A stretch of 64,000 nucleotides of DNA from Bosea sp. PAMC 26642 (GTDB taxonomy: Bacteria > Pseudomonadota > Alphaproteobacteria > Rhizobiales > Beijerinckiaceae), in the NCBI RefSeq assembly GCF_001562255.1, contig NZ_CP014301.1:372001-436000 (forward strand), in the 5' to 3' direction. A program made the translations under genes and the position numbers. Positions 1-8,005 of this stretch are shown here, piece by piece. How positions within the stretch are numbered: the stretch's first letter is position 1; each line of letters starts with the position of its first letter. The notes under the pieces are model-generated. The model worked only from the letters and a program-made list of their open reading frames with translations. It did not search any database and was not told the origin of the DNA.

Positions 1-407
1 TCCATCAGCCTGACCGAGCCGGAGAGGAATTCCGGCACCGGAACCGAGAGCGGAGCCGCGCCCCACACCATCTTGACCGCTTGGTTCAGCAGCAGGATCA
101 GTCCGAAGGTCGCCAGAACCTGATCGAGATGATCGCGTTCGTAAAGATGGCGGAAGACGAGGAATTCGAGCGCCAGCCCGATCAGCAGGGCCGCCGCGAG
201 CGCCAGCACCAACCCCAGCACGAAGCTGCCGGTCAGCGAAACGAAGGTGACTGCTAGATAGGCGCCGAGCATGTACTGCACGCCATGCGCCAGATTGATG
301 AAGTCCATCACCCCGAACACGAGCGTCAGCCCAGCCGCGACCAGGAACAGCAGGATGCCGAACTGGAGCCCGTTAAGAGTCTGGACGATGAGGAGGCTGG
401 TGGTCAT
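1..407 (-). CDS. livH: Branched-chain amino acid ABC transporter permease, LivH type (partial)
   Basis: This is the N-terminal 135 codons of an inner-membrane permease; the rest lies beyond the left edge. It begins MTTSLLIVQTLNG and continues with long hydrophobic stretches and the sequence INLAHG, close to the N(F/L)AHG motif conserved in LivH permeases. The family moves Leu, Ile, Val or related amides across the membrane together with LivM, LivG and LivF. The binding-protein gene lies just upstream on the same strand, separated by a palindromic repeat of about 170 bp, so the two are probably one operon. The exact substrate cannot be read from the sequence. Confidence 0.88.
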   Translation of the reverse strand, partial: MTTSLLIVQTLNGLQFGILLFLVAAGLTLVFGVMDFINLAHGVQYMLGAYLAVTFVSLTGSFVLGLVLALAAALLIGLALEFLVFRHLYERDHLDQVLATFGLILLLNQAVKMVWGAAPLSVPVPEFLSGSVRLM

Positions 408-441
408 GGCGGATGGGTTCGCGCACCGTATCGGGAAAGGG

Positions 442-611
442 CTCCCCTTCTCCCCTTGCGGGAGAAGGTGGCCGCGCAGCGGCCGGATGAGGGGTTGCCG
501 TGCGCTCTCTGGTTGGCGGGGCGTCGCTCTCACCGGCTCAACCTGTGCGACCCCTCATCCGTCTCGGCGCGATCGCGCCGAGCCACCTTCTCCCGCAAGG
601 GGAGAAGGGGA
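442..611. repeat. Large imperfect palindrome between livJ-like and livH genes
   Basis: Two inverted arms, about 442-500 and 549-611, both carry the block CTCCCCTTCTCCCCTTGCGG or its complement, plus a GGATGAGGGGT block. Together they can form a long hairpin. The palindrome fills most of the 227-bp gap between the binding-protein gene and the permease gene, and there is no open frame that looks like a gene here. In such positions these elements may protect mRNA ends or lower expression of downstream genes. A related but different CCCTCTCC-type palindrome occurs at 7759-7916. Confidence 0.75.
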
Positions 612-634
612 GCGCAGCGCTCTACGCCGAAGCC

Positions 635-1804
635 TCACTTCAGCGGGCAATCCTTCGCGTGCGGATCGGCATAGTCCGTGAACACCTTCTGGGCGATCTC
701 GGTCTGGAACTTGCCGTCCGGCCGCTTCGCGACCTTCACCAGATAGAAGTCCTGGATCGGGAAGCCGTTGGTGTTGAACTTGAACTTGCCGCGCAGCGAG
801 GTGAAGTCGGCCTTCTTGATCGCGGCGCGCAGCTTGTCCTTGTCGCCCGTGCCGCCGGCCGCCTTGACCGCGGAGTCGATCAGCATGGCGGCGTCGTAGG
901 CCTGCTGGGCATAGGAGCCCGGCACGATCTTGTAGGCCGCCTCATAGGCCGTGACGAAGGCCTTGGTCTGCGGGTTGTCCATGTTCGGCGCCCAGGTCAT
1001 GCCGCCGAACAGGCCGACGGCAGCGTCCTGCTGTGCCGGCAGCGTCGATTCATCGACGGTGAAGGCCGAGAGGAACGGAATCTTGCCCTGAAGGCCTGCC
1101 TGCGACCACTGCTTGACGAAATTGACGCCGAGCCCGCCGGGAAGGAAGGCGAAGACCACGTCGGGCTTGGTCGAGGCGATCTTGGCGAGGTCGGAGGCGA
1201 AGTCCATGGAGGTCAGCGGCGCATAGACCTCGTCGACGATCTCGCCCTTGAAGTAGTTCTTGAAGCCGGCGAGCGAGTCCTTCCCGGCCTGGTAGTTCGG
1301 CGCGATGATGTAGGCGCGCTTGTAGCCCTGGTCCTGCGCGTATTTGCCCAGCACCTCATGGACCTGGTCGTTCTGGTAGGAGGTTACGAAGAAGTTCTGG
1401 TTGCAGGCCTTGCCGGCCATGGTCGAAGGGCCGGCGTTCGGCGAGATCAGGAAGGCGCCCGAATCCAGCACCGGCTTGGCGATGGCGCCGAGGATGTTGG
1501 AGAACACCGGGCCGACGACGAAGTCGACCTTGCTGCCCTCGACGAAGCTGCGGACCTTGCCGACCGCGACGTCGGGCTTCAGTTCGTCGTCGATCACGGT
1601 GATCTGCACGGGCACGCCGCCGAGCTTGCCGCCGTTCTTGTCGACCGCGAGCTGGAAGCCGTCGCGGACCTGCTGGCCGAGCGCGGCTGCCGGGCCGGTC
1701 AGCACGCTGACGACGCCGATCTTGATCGGCTCCTGGGCCTGGGCGCTGCCGGCGGCGAGCGCGAGCAGGCCGGCACCGAGTGAAAGCGCGAACTTGGATG
1801 TCAT
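635..1804 (-). CDS. livJ: Branched-chain amino acid ABC transporter substrate-binding protein
   Basis: A periplasmic binding protein of 389 aa (peripla_BP_6, Leu/Ile/Val-binding type). The start at 1804 gives a clean signal peptide (MTSKFALSLGAGLLALAAGS, cut near AQAQ) and follows a good ribosome site, GGGAGGAC. The mature part opens with EPIKIGVVSVLTGPAAALGQ, the usual start of this family, and the spacing of the two lobes looks complete. The frame is open further upstream to 2029, but that extension has no family character and overlaps intergenic sequence. It feeds substrate to the LivH-type permease encoded just downstream. The ligand could be a branched-chain amino acid, an amide or an aromatic acid; the family is broad. 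Confidence 0.9.
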   Translation of the reverse strand: MTSKFALSLGAGLLALAAGSAQAQEPIKIGVVSVLTGPAAALGQQVRDGFQLAVDKNGGKLGGVPVQITVIDDELKPDVAVGKVRSFVEGSKVDFVVGPVFSNILGAIAKPVLDSGAFLISPNAGPSTMAGKACNQNFFVTSYQNDQVHEVLGKYAQDQGYKRAYIIAPNYQAGKDSLAGFKNYFKGEIVDEVYAPLTSMDFASDLAKIASTKPDVVFAFLPGGLGVNFVKQWSQAGLQGKIPFLSAFTVDESTLPAQQDAAVGLFGGMTWAPNMDNPQTKAFVTAYEAAYKIVPGSYAQQAYDAAMLIDSAVKAAGGTGDKDKLRAAIKKADFTSLRGKFKFNTNGFPIQDFYLVKVAKRPDGKFQTEIAQKVFTDYADPHAKDCPLK

Positions 1805-1951
1805 GTCGAATGTCCTCCCGGGACGAGCGAGAAAGCGGCAGCGCGGCGGGGGTCCCTCAACCTCCCGGGCCACGCGATGAGGCCATATTGTTTCAAGCTT
1901 AAAATATCTGCAAGGGGTTCTTGGGCAAGAAATTTCGGGTTCCCGCCCGAT

Positions 1952-2080
1952 GTCATTCCGAGGCCCGGCAACGCCGGGAACCCGGAACCCACGACCGGGC
2001 GAGACATCCATCAGCCCGGACGAAAACATTCACCCGGTCGTGGGTTCCGGGTTCTTAGCTTCGCGAAGCCCCGGAATGAC
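1952..2080. repeat. GTCATTCCGG palindromic repeat, copy 1
   Basis: The element starts GTCATTCCGAGG and ends CCCCGGAATGAC, with an inner inverted pair GGAACCCACGACCGGG / CCCGGTCGTGGGTTCC. It lies between the livJ-like gene and the BMP binding-protein gene and stops 9 bp before the BMP stop codon. It is the first of several copies in the window (see 4137, 11876, 13415, 28184 and the split copy at 41915/43065). Confidence 0.85.
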
Positions 2081-2089
2081 AGTGGTGCG

Positions 2090-3169
2090 TCACGCCTGCA
2101 CACCGTCCACATACCAGTCCATCTTGGACATGATCTCGTCGGAGGCTTTTTCCCCGGCCTTGACCCGGACGACGCCCTTCTGGTCCTTCAGTTCGCCGGT
2201 GAAGGGATGCAGCGTGCCTGCCACGATCCCCTTCGTCACCTCGTCGGCGGCAGCCCGCGCGGCCGGCGTCACCGCGTCGTTATAAGGCGCGATCTTGACG
2301 AAGCCGTCCTTGATGCCGCCCCAGACGTCGCCCGACTTCCACTGGCCGTCCATGACCTCCTTGACGCGCTTGATGTAATAGCCCGACCAGTCGTCCACGA
2401 TCGCCGAGAGATGAGCCTTGGGCGCGAACGCCTTCATGTCCGAGGCCTGGCCGAAGGCAAAGACGCCGCGCTGCTCGGCCGCCTGCAGGGCCGCGGCTGA
2501 ATCGGTATGCTGGGTGATCATGTCGGCGCCCTGGTCGATCAGAGCCTTGGCGGCGTCGGCCTCCTTGGCAGGGTCGTACCAGGTCGAGGCCCAGATCACC
2601 TTGGTCTTGAAGTTGGGGTTCACCTTCTGCGCCGCCAGCGTGAAGGCGTTGATGCCCATCACCACCTCGGGGATCGGGAAGGAGGCGATGTAGCCGGCCT
2701 GACCCGATTTCGACATGTGACCGGCGATGGTGCCGATCACGGCCCGGCCCTCATAGAAACGGGCATTGTAGGTCGCGACGTTCTCGGCCCGCTGATAGCC
2801 TGTGGCGTGCTCGAAATGGATCTTCGGAAACTGCTTGGCGACCTGGATCGTCGGATTCATGAAGCCGAACGAGGTCGTGAAGATGATCTGGTTGCCGGCC
2901 TGCGCCAGCTGCCGGATGGCGCGCGCGGCGTCGGGCCCCTCGGCGACGTTCTCGATGAAGCTCGTCTTGATCTTGGCGCCGAACTCCTTCTCCAGCGCCA
3001 GCCGCCCCTGGTCGTGCGTCCAGGTCCAGCCATGGTCGCCGACCGGACCGACATAGATGAAGCCGACGCCGAGCGGCGCCTGCGCCGAGGCGCCGCCGAT
3101 CAGCGGAAGCGTTGCGGCCGCCGCGCCGGCGCCGAAGTTGAACCTGCGGCGGGTGATGATGGATGTCAT
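2090..3169 (-). CDS. BMP-family ABC transporter substrate-binding protein (nucleoside/purine type)
   Basis: A 359-aa binding protein of the BMP/Med family (PF02608), the class that binds nucleosides or purines. The start at 3169 gives MTSIITRRRFNFGAGAAAAT, an N-terminus with a twin-arginine-like motif (RRRFNF) followed by a hydrophobic stretch and a cut site near ASAQ, so Tat export is likely. Family features include the GVGFIYVGPVGDHGWT opening and GDVWGGIKDGFVKIAPY near the C-terminus. The genes upstream encode two permeases and a double ATPase of the same transporter type, then xanthine dehydrogenase genes. This context makes a purine (xanthine, hypoxanthine, guanine or their nucleosides) the likely cargo; that is inference. 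Confidence 0.9.
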   Translation of the reverse strand: MTSIITRRRFNFGAGAAAATLPLIGGASAQAPLGVGFIYVGPVGDHGWTWTHDQGRLALEKEFGAKIKTSFIENVAEGPDAARAIRQLAQAGNQIIFTTSFGFMNPTIQVAKQFPKIHFEHATGYQRAENVATYNARFYEGRAVIGTIAGHMSKSGQAGYIASFPIPEVVMGINAFTLAAQKVNPNFKTKVIWASTWYDPAKEADAAKALIDQGADMITQHTDSAAALQAAEQRGVFAFGQASDMKAFAPKAHLSAIVDDWSGYYIKRVKEVMDGQWKSGDVWGGIKDGFVKIAPYNDAVTPAARAAADEVTKGIVAGTLHPFTGELKDQKGVVRVKAGEKASDEIMSKMDWYVDGVQA

Positions 3170-3200
3170 GCTCGTGGTCTCCCGTGTGGTGGTGGCGGCG

Positions 3201-4124
3201 TCAGGACGCCGAGAAGGGTTTGCCGAGGCAGGCCGGCGCATCGAGCCGGCCGCTCTTTCGTCCAAGCGACATCATGGTCAGAACCGCGATCGTCGCAAGA
3301 TAGGGCGCCATCGCCAGGAACTCGGGCGCAAGCCATGTCACGCCCGCGGCCTTCGCCTGGAGCTCCAGCGTCATCACCGCGCCGAAGAGATAGGCCCCCA
3401 GCAGCAGCCGTCCGGGCCGCCACGCCGCGAAGACGACGAGCGCCAGCGCGATCCAGCCGCGGCCGGCTGTCAACCGGTCGGCCCACATCGGCGTCAGCGC
3501 CAGCGAGAAATAGGCCCCGCCCAGTCCCGCCAGCGCGCCGCCGAAGGCGATCGCGCCATAGCGGATGCCGATCACCGGATAGCCGATCGCATGGGCGGAG
3601 CCGTCGTTTTCGCCAACCGCCCGCAGGATCAGCCCCGGTCGCGTCCTGCGCAGGAACAGGCTGACCGCCAGGACGAGCAGAAGCGAGAGATAGACGACGA
3701 TGTCGTGGCCGAACATGGCGCGAAGCAAAGGATGGCCCGACAGAGCCTCGGGAAACACCGGCCCGAGCCGCGCGATGGTGCGCCCGACGAAGCCGGCCCC
3801 GATCAGCGACGACGCGCCGATACCGAAGATCGTCAGCGCCAGACCGGTCGCGACCTGGTTTGCGGTCAGCGACAGCGTCAGGACGGCGAAGACCATCGCG
3901 GTGGCGACGCCGGCAAGCGCCGCTGCCACGAGCCCGAGCCCCGTGCTGCCGGTGCTGTAGGCGACGGCGAAGCCTGCGACCGCGCCGCACAGCATCATGC
4001 CCTCGACGCCGAGATTGAGCACGCCCGACTTCTCGACGACGAGCTCGCCCAGCGCTGCGAGCAGGATCGGCGTCGAGGCCGCAACGAGGGTCATCAGAAT
4101 GGAAACGAGCATGGCGGAGGTCAT
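3201..4124 (-). CDS. BMP-type ABC transporter permease (second permease)
   Basis: A 307-aa integral membrane protein of the BPD_transp_2 family (YufQ/NupQ-like). The start at 4124 (MTSAMLVSILMTLVAAST) follows AGAGGGCG. It contains the conserved GELVVEKSGVLNLGVEGMML stretch that marks this permease type, followed by eight or so hydrophobic segments. It pairs with the permease at 4294-5358 to form the channel of the nucleoside/purine importer. A GTCATTCCGG palindrome lies between the two permease genes, in the middle of what must be one operon. The open frame extends upstream to 4454, but that extension is made of palindrome sequence and is not a credible N-terminus. Confidence 0.9.
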   Translation of the reverse strand: MTSAMLVSILMTLVAASTPILLAALGELVVEKSGVLNLGVEGMMLCGAVAGFAVAYSTGSTGLGLVAAALAGVATAMVFAVLTLSLTANQVATGLALTIFGIGASSLIGAGFVGRTIARLGPVFPEALSGHPLLRAMFGHDIVVYLSLLLVLAVSLFLRRTRPGLILRAVGENDGSAHAIGYPVIGIRYGAIAFGGALAGLGGAYFSLALTPMWADRLTAGRGWIALALVVFAAWRPGRLLLGAYLFGAVMTLELQAKAAGVTWLAPEFLAMAPYLATIAVLTMMSLGRKSGRLDAPACLGKPFSAS

Positions 4125-4136
4125 GGTGCGCCCTCT

Positions 4137-4273
4137 GTCATTCCGGGGCGCGCCAGAGGCGCGAACCCGGAACCCACGACCGAGTAATCGCGCCGTCCTG
4201 CCTCTTGCCCGGTCGCGAGGTCTCGCCCGGTCGTGGGTTCCGGGTTCTTCGCTGCGCGAAGCCCCGGAATGAC
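4137..4273. repeat. GTCATTCCGG palindromic repeat, copy 2 (inside an operon)
   Basis: Bounded by GTCATTCCGGGG and CCCCGGAATGAC, with inner arms GAACCCGGAACCCACGACCG and CGGTCGTGGGTTCCGGGTTC. It fills the gap between the two permease genes of the BMP transporter, where a hairpin could stabilise or attenuate the transcript. Confidence 0.85.
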
Positions 4274-4293
4274 AAAGGAGGATGTCCGAATCC

Positions 4294-5358
4294 TCATGCC
4301 GCCCGCACCTTCCACCCGATGCGATACCGCACCAGCACATCCGTCGCGAGCAGCACGAACAGCAGCAGCGCCTGGAACATCCCCGTCGCCGCTTGCGGCA
4401 GCTTGACCGTGGTCTGCGCGATCTCGCCGCCGACATAGGTCGCCGCCAGCACAATCCCGCCGAAGACGATGCCGAGCGGGTTCAGCCGCCCGAGAAACGC
4501 AACGATGATCGCCGTGAAGCCATAGCCGGTCGGGAATTGCGGCGTCAGCTGGCCGAAGGGGCCGGCCGCCTCGAAGAGTCCCGCGAGCCCCGCAAGCCCG
4601 CCACCCGCCAGCAGCGAGGCCCAGGTCACGGCATTCGCGGAAAAGCCGCCATGGCGCGCGGCAGCGGGCGCGAGGCCGACGACCTTCACCGCATATCCCG
4701 CCGTCGTCTTTTCTATCACCAGCCATGCGACGATCGCGATGACGATCGCCAGCGGGATACCAAGATGGACCAGCGAGCCCTCGGCCATCGCCGGCAGCGT
4801 CTGGTCGGCACTGAACATCCGCGTCTGCGGGAAATTGAAGCCGTCGGGATCCTTCCACGGGCCGCGCACGAGATAATACAGGCCCTGCACCGCGACATAG
4901 GTCAGCATCAGGCTGGTCAGGATCTCGCTGACCTGCAGCTTCACACGCAGGAAAGCCGGGATCGCGGCCCAGGCCATGCCGCCCAGGATGCCGGCGACGG
5001 CCATGGCGGGCAAAATCCACCAGCCGGTCATGCCGTGCGTCGCCAGCGCTACTCCGGTGCCGGCGATCGCGCCCATGACGTATTGCCCTTCCGCCCCGAT
5101 GTTCCAGACATTGGCGCGGAAGCCGATCGCGAGCCCTAGCGCGATCATCACCAGCGGGGCCGCCTTCACCCCGAGATCGGCCCAGCGCTGCGGCTCCAGG
5201 AACGGCGTCAGAAAAATGTCGCGCACGGCGTGGAAGCCGTCATAGCCCATCGCCGTGAACACGATCATGCCGATCAGCATGGTCAGCGCCACCGCGATCA
5301 GCGGGCTGGCATAGAGCATCAGCGTGCTCGGCTCGCGGCGGCGTCGCCACTCAAGCAT
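4294..5358 (-). CDS. BMP-type ABC transporter permease (first permease)
   Basis: A membrane permease of 354 aa, YufP/NupP-like (BPD_transp_2). I place the start at 5358 (MLEWRRRREPSTLM) because a GAGGAGG ribosome site sits about ten bases upstream and the ATG overlaps the stop of the ATPase gene by 8 bp (ATGCTTGA), a sign of translational coupling. A start at 5379 (MARRRKP...) is also open but has a weaker ribosome site. The family motif GLAIGFRANVWNIGAEGQYVMG is present at about residue 95, and there are many hydrophobic segments. It works with the permease at 3201-4124 and the ATPase at 5351-6880. Confidence 0.9.
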   Translation of the reverse strand: MLEWRRRREPSTLMLYASPLIAVALTMLIGMIVFTAMGYDGFHAVRDIFLTPFLEPQRWADLGVKAAPLVMIALGLAIGFRANVWNIGAEGQYVMGAIAGTGVALATHGMTGWWILPAMAVAGILGGMAWAAIPAFLRVKLQVSEILTSLMLTYVAVQGLYYLVRGPWKDPDGFNFPQTRMFSADQTLPAMAEGSLVHLGIPLAIVIAIVAWLVIEKTTAGYAVKVVGLAPAAARHGGFSANAVTWASLLAGGGLAGLAGLFEAAGPFGQLTPQFPTGYGFTAIIVAFLGRLNPLGIVFGGIVLAATYVGGEIAQTTVKLPQAATGMFQALLLFVLLATDVLVRYRIGWKVRAA

Positions 5359-6880
5359 GGGCTTGCGCCTCCTCGCCATGCACGCCGCCCATCATCAGGC
5401 CGATCTCGTCGATGCCGAGGCTCGCCACGTCGCGCGGGGCAGACAGCCTGCCCTCGTTGATCACGCAGAGCCGGTCGGCGAGCTCCAGCAACTCGTCGAG
5501 ATCCTGCGAAATCACCACCACGGCCGAGCCTTTCGCCGCCAGATCGACCAGTTCCTGCCGGATCGCGGCGGCCGCGCCCGCATCCACGCCCCAGGTCGGC
5601 TGGCAGACGACGAGCACCGAGGGCGTCTGGCCGATTTCGCGGCCCATGATGAATTTCTGCAGATTGCCGCCCGAGAGCGAGCGAGCCAGCGCAGCCGGCC
5701 CGGTGGTGCGGACATCGAAGCGCTTGATCACAGCGTCGGCAAAGCGCTGCACGTCGCCCCGGCTGATGAAGCCGAGCGGCGCGAGCGGCAGGCGGTGGCG
5801 CGCCGTCAGCACGGCGTTGTCTGCCAGCGAAAAATCCGGCACGGCGGCATGGCCGTTGCGCTCCTCGGGCACGCAGGCGAGCCCGAGCGACCGGCGCGCG
5901 CCGGCGCCCTCCAGCCCGATCGCCTTGCCGTCGAGCAGGATCGCGCCCGGCGACCCTGCCAGCCGCTCGCCCGACAGCGCCGTCAGCAGCTCCGATTGCC
6001 CGTTCCCGGCGACGCCGGCGATGCCGAGAATTTCGCCGGCCCGCGCCGCGAATGTCACCTCCTCCAGATCGGTGCCGAAGGGCGGCTCGCCGTCGAGCGA
6101 CAGCCCCTTGATCTCGAGTCGGACCGCGCCGGTCCCGCCGGCCGGCTTGCGTTCGATCTGGCGCAATTCCGCGCCGATCATCAGCTCGGCCATGCGCTTG
6201 GTGCTCTCGACCTTGGGATCGCAGGTCGCCACGACCTTGCCTCCGCGCAGGATCGTGGCCGCCTCGCACAGCGCTTTGATCTCGTGCAGCTTGTGCGAGA
6301 TGTAGAGGATCGCGCAGCCCTCCGACGCGATCTGCCGCAGCGTCAGAAACAGCTTGTCGACCTCCTGCGGTGTCAGCACCGAGGTCGGCTCGTCCATGAT
6401 CAGGAGCTTGGGCTTCTGCAGCAGGCAGCGCACGATCTCGATGCGCTGGCGCTCCCCCACCGAGAGCGTGTGGACCTCGCGCTCGGGGTCGAGTGGCAGC
6501 GAATAGCTGTCGAGGATTTTGGCGACGCGGGCCTTGAGTTCGTCGCGGTCGACCGCCTCGTCGAGCCCGAGCGCGATGTTCTCGATCACGGTCATCGCGT
6601 CGAACAGCGAGAAATGCTGGAAGACCATGCCGATGCCGAGCTTGCGCGCAGCCTTGGGCGAGGGGATCGCGACAGGCTGTCCGTCCCAGGCGATGGTGCC
6701 CTCGTCGGCCTGCTGCACGCCATAGATGATCTTGACCAGCGTCGACTTGCCGGCCCCGTTCTCGCCGAGCAGAGCGTGGATCTCGCCGGGCGCGACGCTG
6801 AGGCTGATATCTTCGTTCGCCTTCACGCCCGGAAAGCTCTTGGAGATATGCGCGAGCGCGAGGCGGGCAGGGGCGGTCAT
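5351..6880 (-). CDS. BMP-type ABC transporter ATP-binding protein with two ABC domains
   Basis: A 509-aa ATPase with two fused ABC domains, like NupO/YufO or the sugar importer RbsA. The first domain has Walker A GENGAGKST, signature LSVGERQR and Walker B LLIMDEP. The second has a degenerate Walker A region (GVAGNGQSE) and the signature LSGGNLQK, the usual asymmetry in this family. The start at 6880 (MTAPARLALAHISKSFPG) overlaps the xdhC stop by 4 bp (ATGA), so xdhC and the transporter are one transcript. It powers purine/nucleoside uptake by the two permeases encoded downstream. Confidence 0.92.
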   Translation of the reverse strand: MTAPARLALAHISKSFPGVKANEDISLSVAPGEIHALLGENGAGKSTLVKIIYGVQQADEGTIAWDGQPVAIPSPKAARKLGIGMVFQHFSLFDAMTVIENIALGLDEAVDRDELKARVAKILDSYSLPLDPEREVHTLSVGERQRIEIVRCLLQKPKLLIMDEPTSVLTPQEVDKLFLTLRQIASEGCAILYISHKLHEIKALCEAATILRGGKVVATCDPKVESTKRMAELMIGAELRQIERKPAGGTGAVRLEIKGLSLDGEPPFGTDLEEVTFAARAGEILGIAGVAGNGQSELLTALSGERLAGSPGAILLDGKAIGLEGAGARRSLGLACVPEERNGHAAVPDFSLADNAVLTARHRLPLAPLGFISRGDVQRFADAVIKRFDVRTTGPAALARSLSGGNLQKFIMGREIGQTPSVLVVCQPTWGVDAGAAAAIRQELVDLAAKGSAVVVISQDLDELLELADRLCVINEGRLSAPRDVASLGIDEIGLMMGGVHGEEAQAHA

Positions 6881-7725
6881 CGTCTCGTCGTTTCTCCCGC
6901 GTTGGAGCTTGCAGCCGCTACGCCATCCCGGCCAAGCAAGCTCCGCACCAGCTCGGCCGCCGTCAAGGCCGCTATCACTTCGGGGCGCTTGTCGGCGACA
7001 TCGCCGCCGCCGATCGGGCAGGTCAGATGCGCCAGCGCCGCGCGCGTGCCGCCGGCGCGCAGGAAGCCAGATTCGAAGCGCGCGCGCTTGGTCGCCGAGC
7101 CGATCATGCCGACATAGGCCGCGTTGCCGCGCGCCAGTGCGGCCTCCGTCAGGCGGTAGTCGAGCGCATGGCTGTGCGTCAGCACGACAAAGGCGGCGCC
7201 CGGCGGCGCGGCCTCGACCGCTTCGACCGGATCGGCCATGCGGATGCAGGTCACGGCTGCCGGCAGTCCGTCCATCACACCGTCGCGGTCGTCGATCAGC
7301 GTGACGGAAAGGGGCAAGGGGCTGAGCGCCTGCGCCAGAGCCCGGCCGGTATGCCCCGCCCCGTAGATCAGCACCGTGGGCCGGGCGGCGGCCTCGGCCT
7401 TCTCGCGCGCTGCCTGCATGGCGAGATCGGCCTGCGTCGCCCGCCGGAGCGAGACCCGAACCCGCCCGCCGCAGCACTGCCCCATCTGCGGCCCGAGCGG
7501 GATGTCGAGGCTGCGCTCGCATGCGCACTCCGCCAGCATGGTGCGGGCGATGTCGATGCAGTGAAATTCAAGCTGCCCGCCGCCGATCGTGCCGGCGCTG
7601 GCCGAGGCACTGACGGCCATGGCTGCGCCGGTTTCACGGGGCGTTGAGCCTTCAGCCTGCGTCACGGCGACGAGGATGGCGCCGTCGGTGAGATGGCGCG
7701 CGAGGAAGGCGGAGAGGGGCGTCAT
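6877..7725 (-). CDS. xdhC: Xanthine dehydrogenase accessory protein XdhC
   Basis: A 282-aa XdhC/CoxI-family protein that binds molybdenum cofactor, helps sulfurate it and inserts it into xanthine dehydrogenase. The start at 7725 (MTPLSAFLARHLTDGAI) is chosen because the open frame further upstream is only repeat sequence. Family features visible are EGSTPRETGAAM, GTIGGGQLEFHCI, the Rossmann stretch VLIYGAGHTGRALAQAL, and YVGMIGSATKRARFE near the end. Its target enzyme genes, xdhA and xdhB, lie upstream on the same strand but are separated from it by about 280 bp of palindromic repeats. It is translationally coupled to the ATPase gene downstream. Confidence 0.93.
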   Translation of the reverse strand: MTPLSAFLARHLTDGAILVAVTQAEGSTPRETGAAMAVSASASAGTIGGGQLEFHCIDIARTMLAECACERSLDIPLGPQMGQCCGGRVRVSLRRATQADLAMQAAREKAEAAARPTVLIYGAGHTGRALAQALSPLPLSVTLIDDRDGVMDGLPAAVTCIRMADPVEAVEAAPPGAAFVVLTHSHALDYRLTEAALARGNAAYVGMIGSATKRARFESGFLRAGGTRAALAHLTCPIGGGDVADKRPEVIAALTAAELVRSLLGRDGVAAASSNAGETTRR

Positions 7726-7758
7726 GACCGCCTCGCGCGGCGCATGCCGGTGAAGCGC

Positions 7759-7916
7759 GGGGAACCCCTCTCCTGAAAGGAGAGGGGCAGGGGTGAGGTG
7801 ACGGACGTAAGACCAGTTGCGCGCCCGTCTCGGCACGAGGCAGCGCAGAGGTCCCGGACATATCGGCGAAGGGCCTTCCCCTCACCCTGCTCTCTCCCTC
7901 CGGGAGAGGGTTCCCC
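7759..7916. repeat. CCCTCTCC-type palindrome upstream of xdhC
   Basis: Two inverted arms, GGGGAACCCCTCTCC at 7759 and GGGAGAGGGTTCCCC ending at 7916, enclose secondary hairpins. The left arm alone holds a perfect 10-bp stem at 7765-7787 (CCCCTCTCCT, loop GAA). No gene is visible in it. Confidence 0.75.
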
Positions 7917-7921
7917 GCGCC

Positions 7922-7998
7922 CGTCATTGCGAGCGCAGCGAAGCAATCCAGACGTGTGCGCGAGACCTCTGGATTGCTTCGCTTCGCTCGCAATGACG
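7922..7998. repeat. CGTCATTGCGAGC palindrome next to xdhB 3' end
   Basis: The arms are CGTCATTGCGAGCGCAGCGA and TCGCTTCGCTCGCAATGACG with an inner inverted pair AGCAATCCAGA / TCTGGATTGCT. The sequence can fold into one almost continuous hairpin of more than 30 bp. It lies 7 bp beyond the end of xdhB, so it could act as an mRNA-end hairpin. It belongs to a different family from the GTCATTCCGG repeats, though its outer ends are similar. Confidence 0.8.
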
Positions 7999-8005
7999 GA
8001 ACGGT

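Noticed and set aside
500..1783. Long plus-strand frame (427 codons) opposite the livJ-like gene
   Set aside because: It is a mirror frame produced by high GC at third codon positions; it has no signal peptide, family motif or ribosome site, and the minus-strand gene is a clear binding protein.
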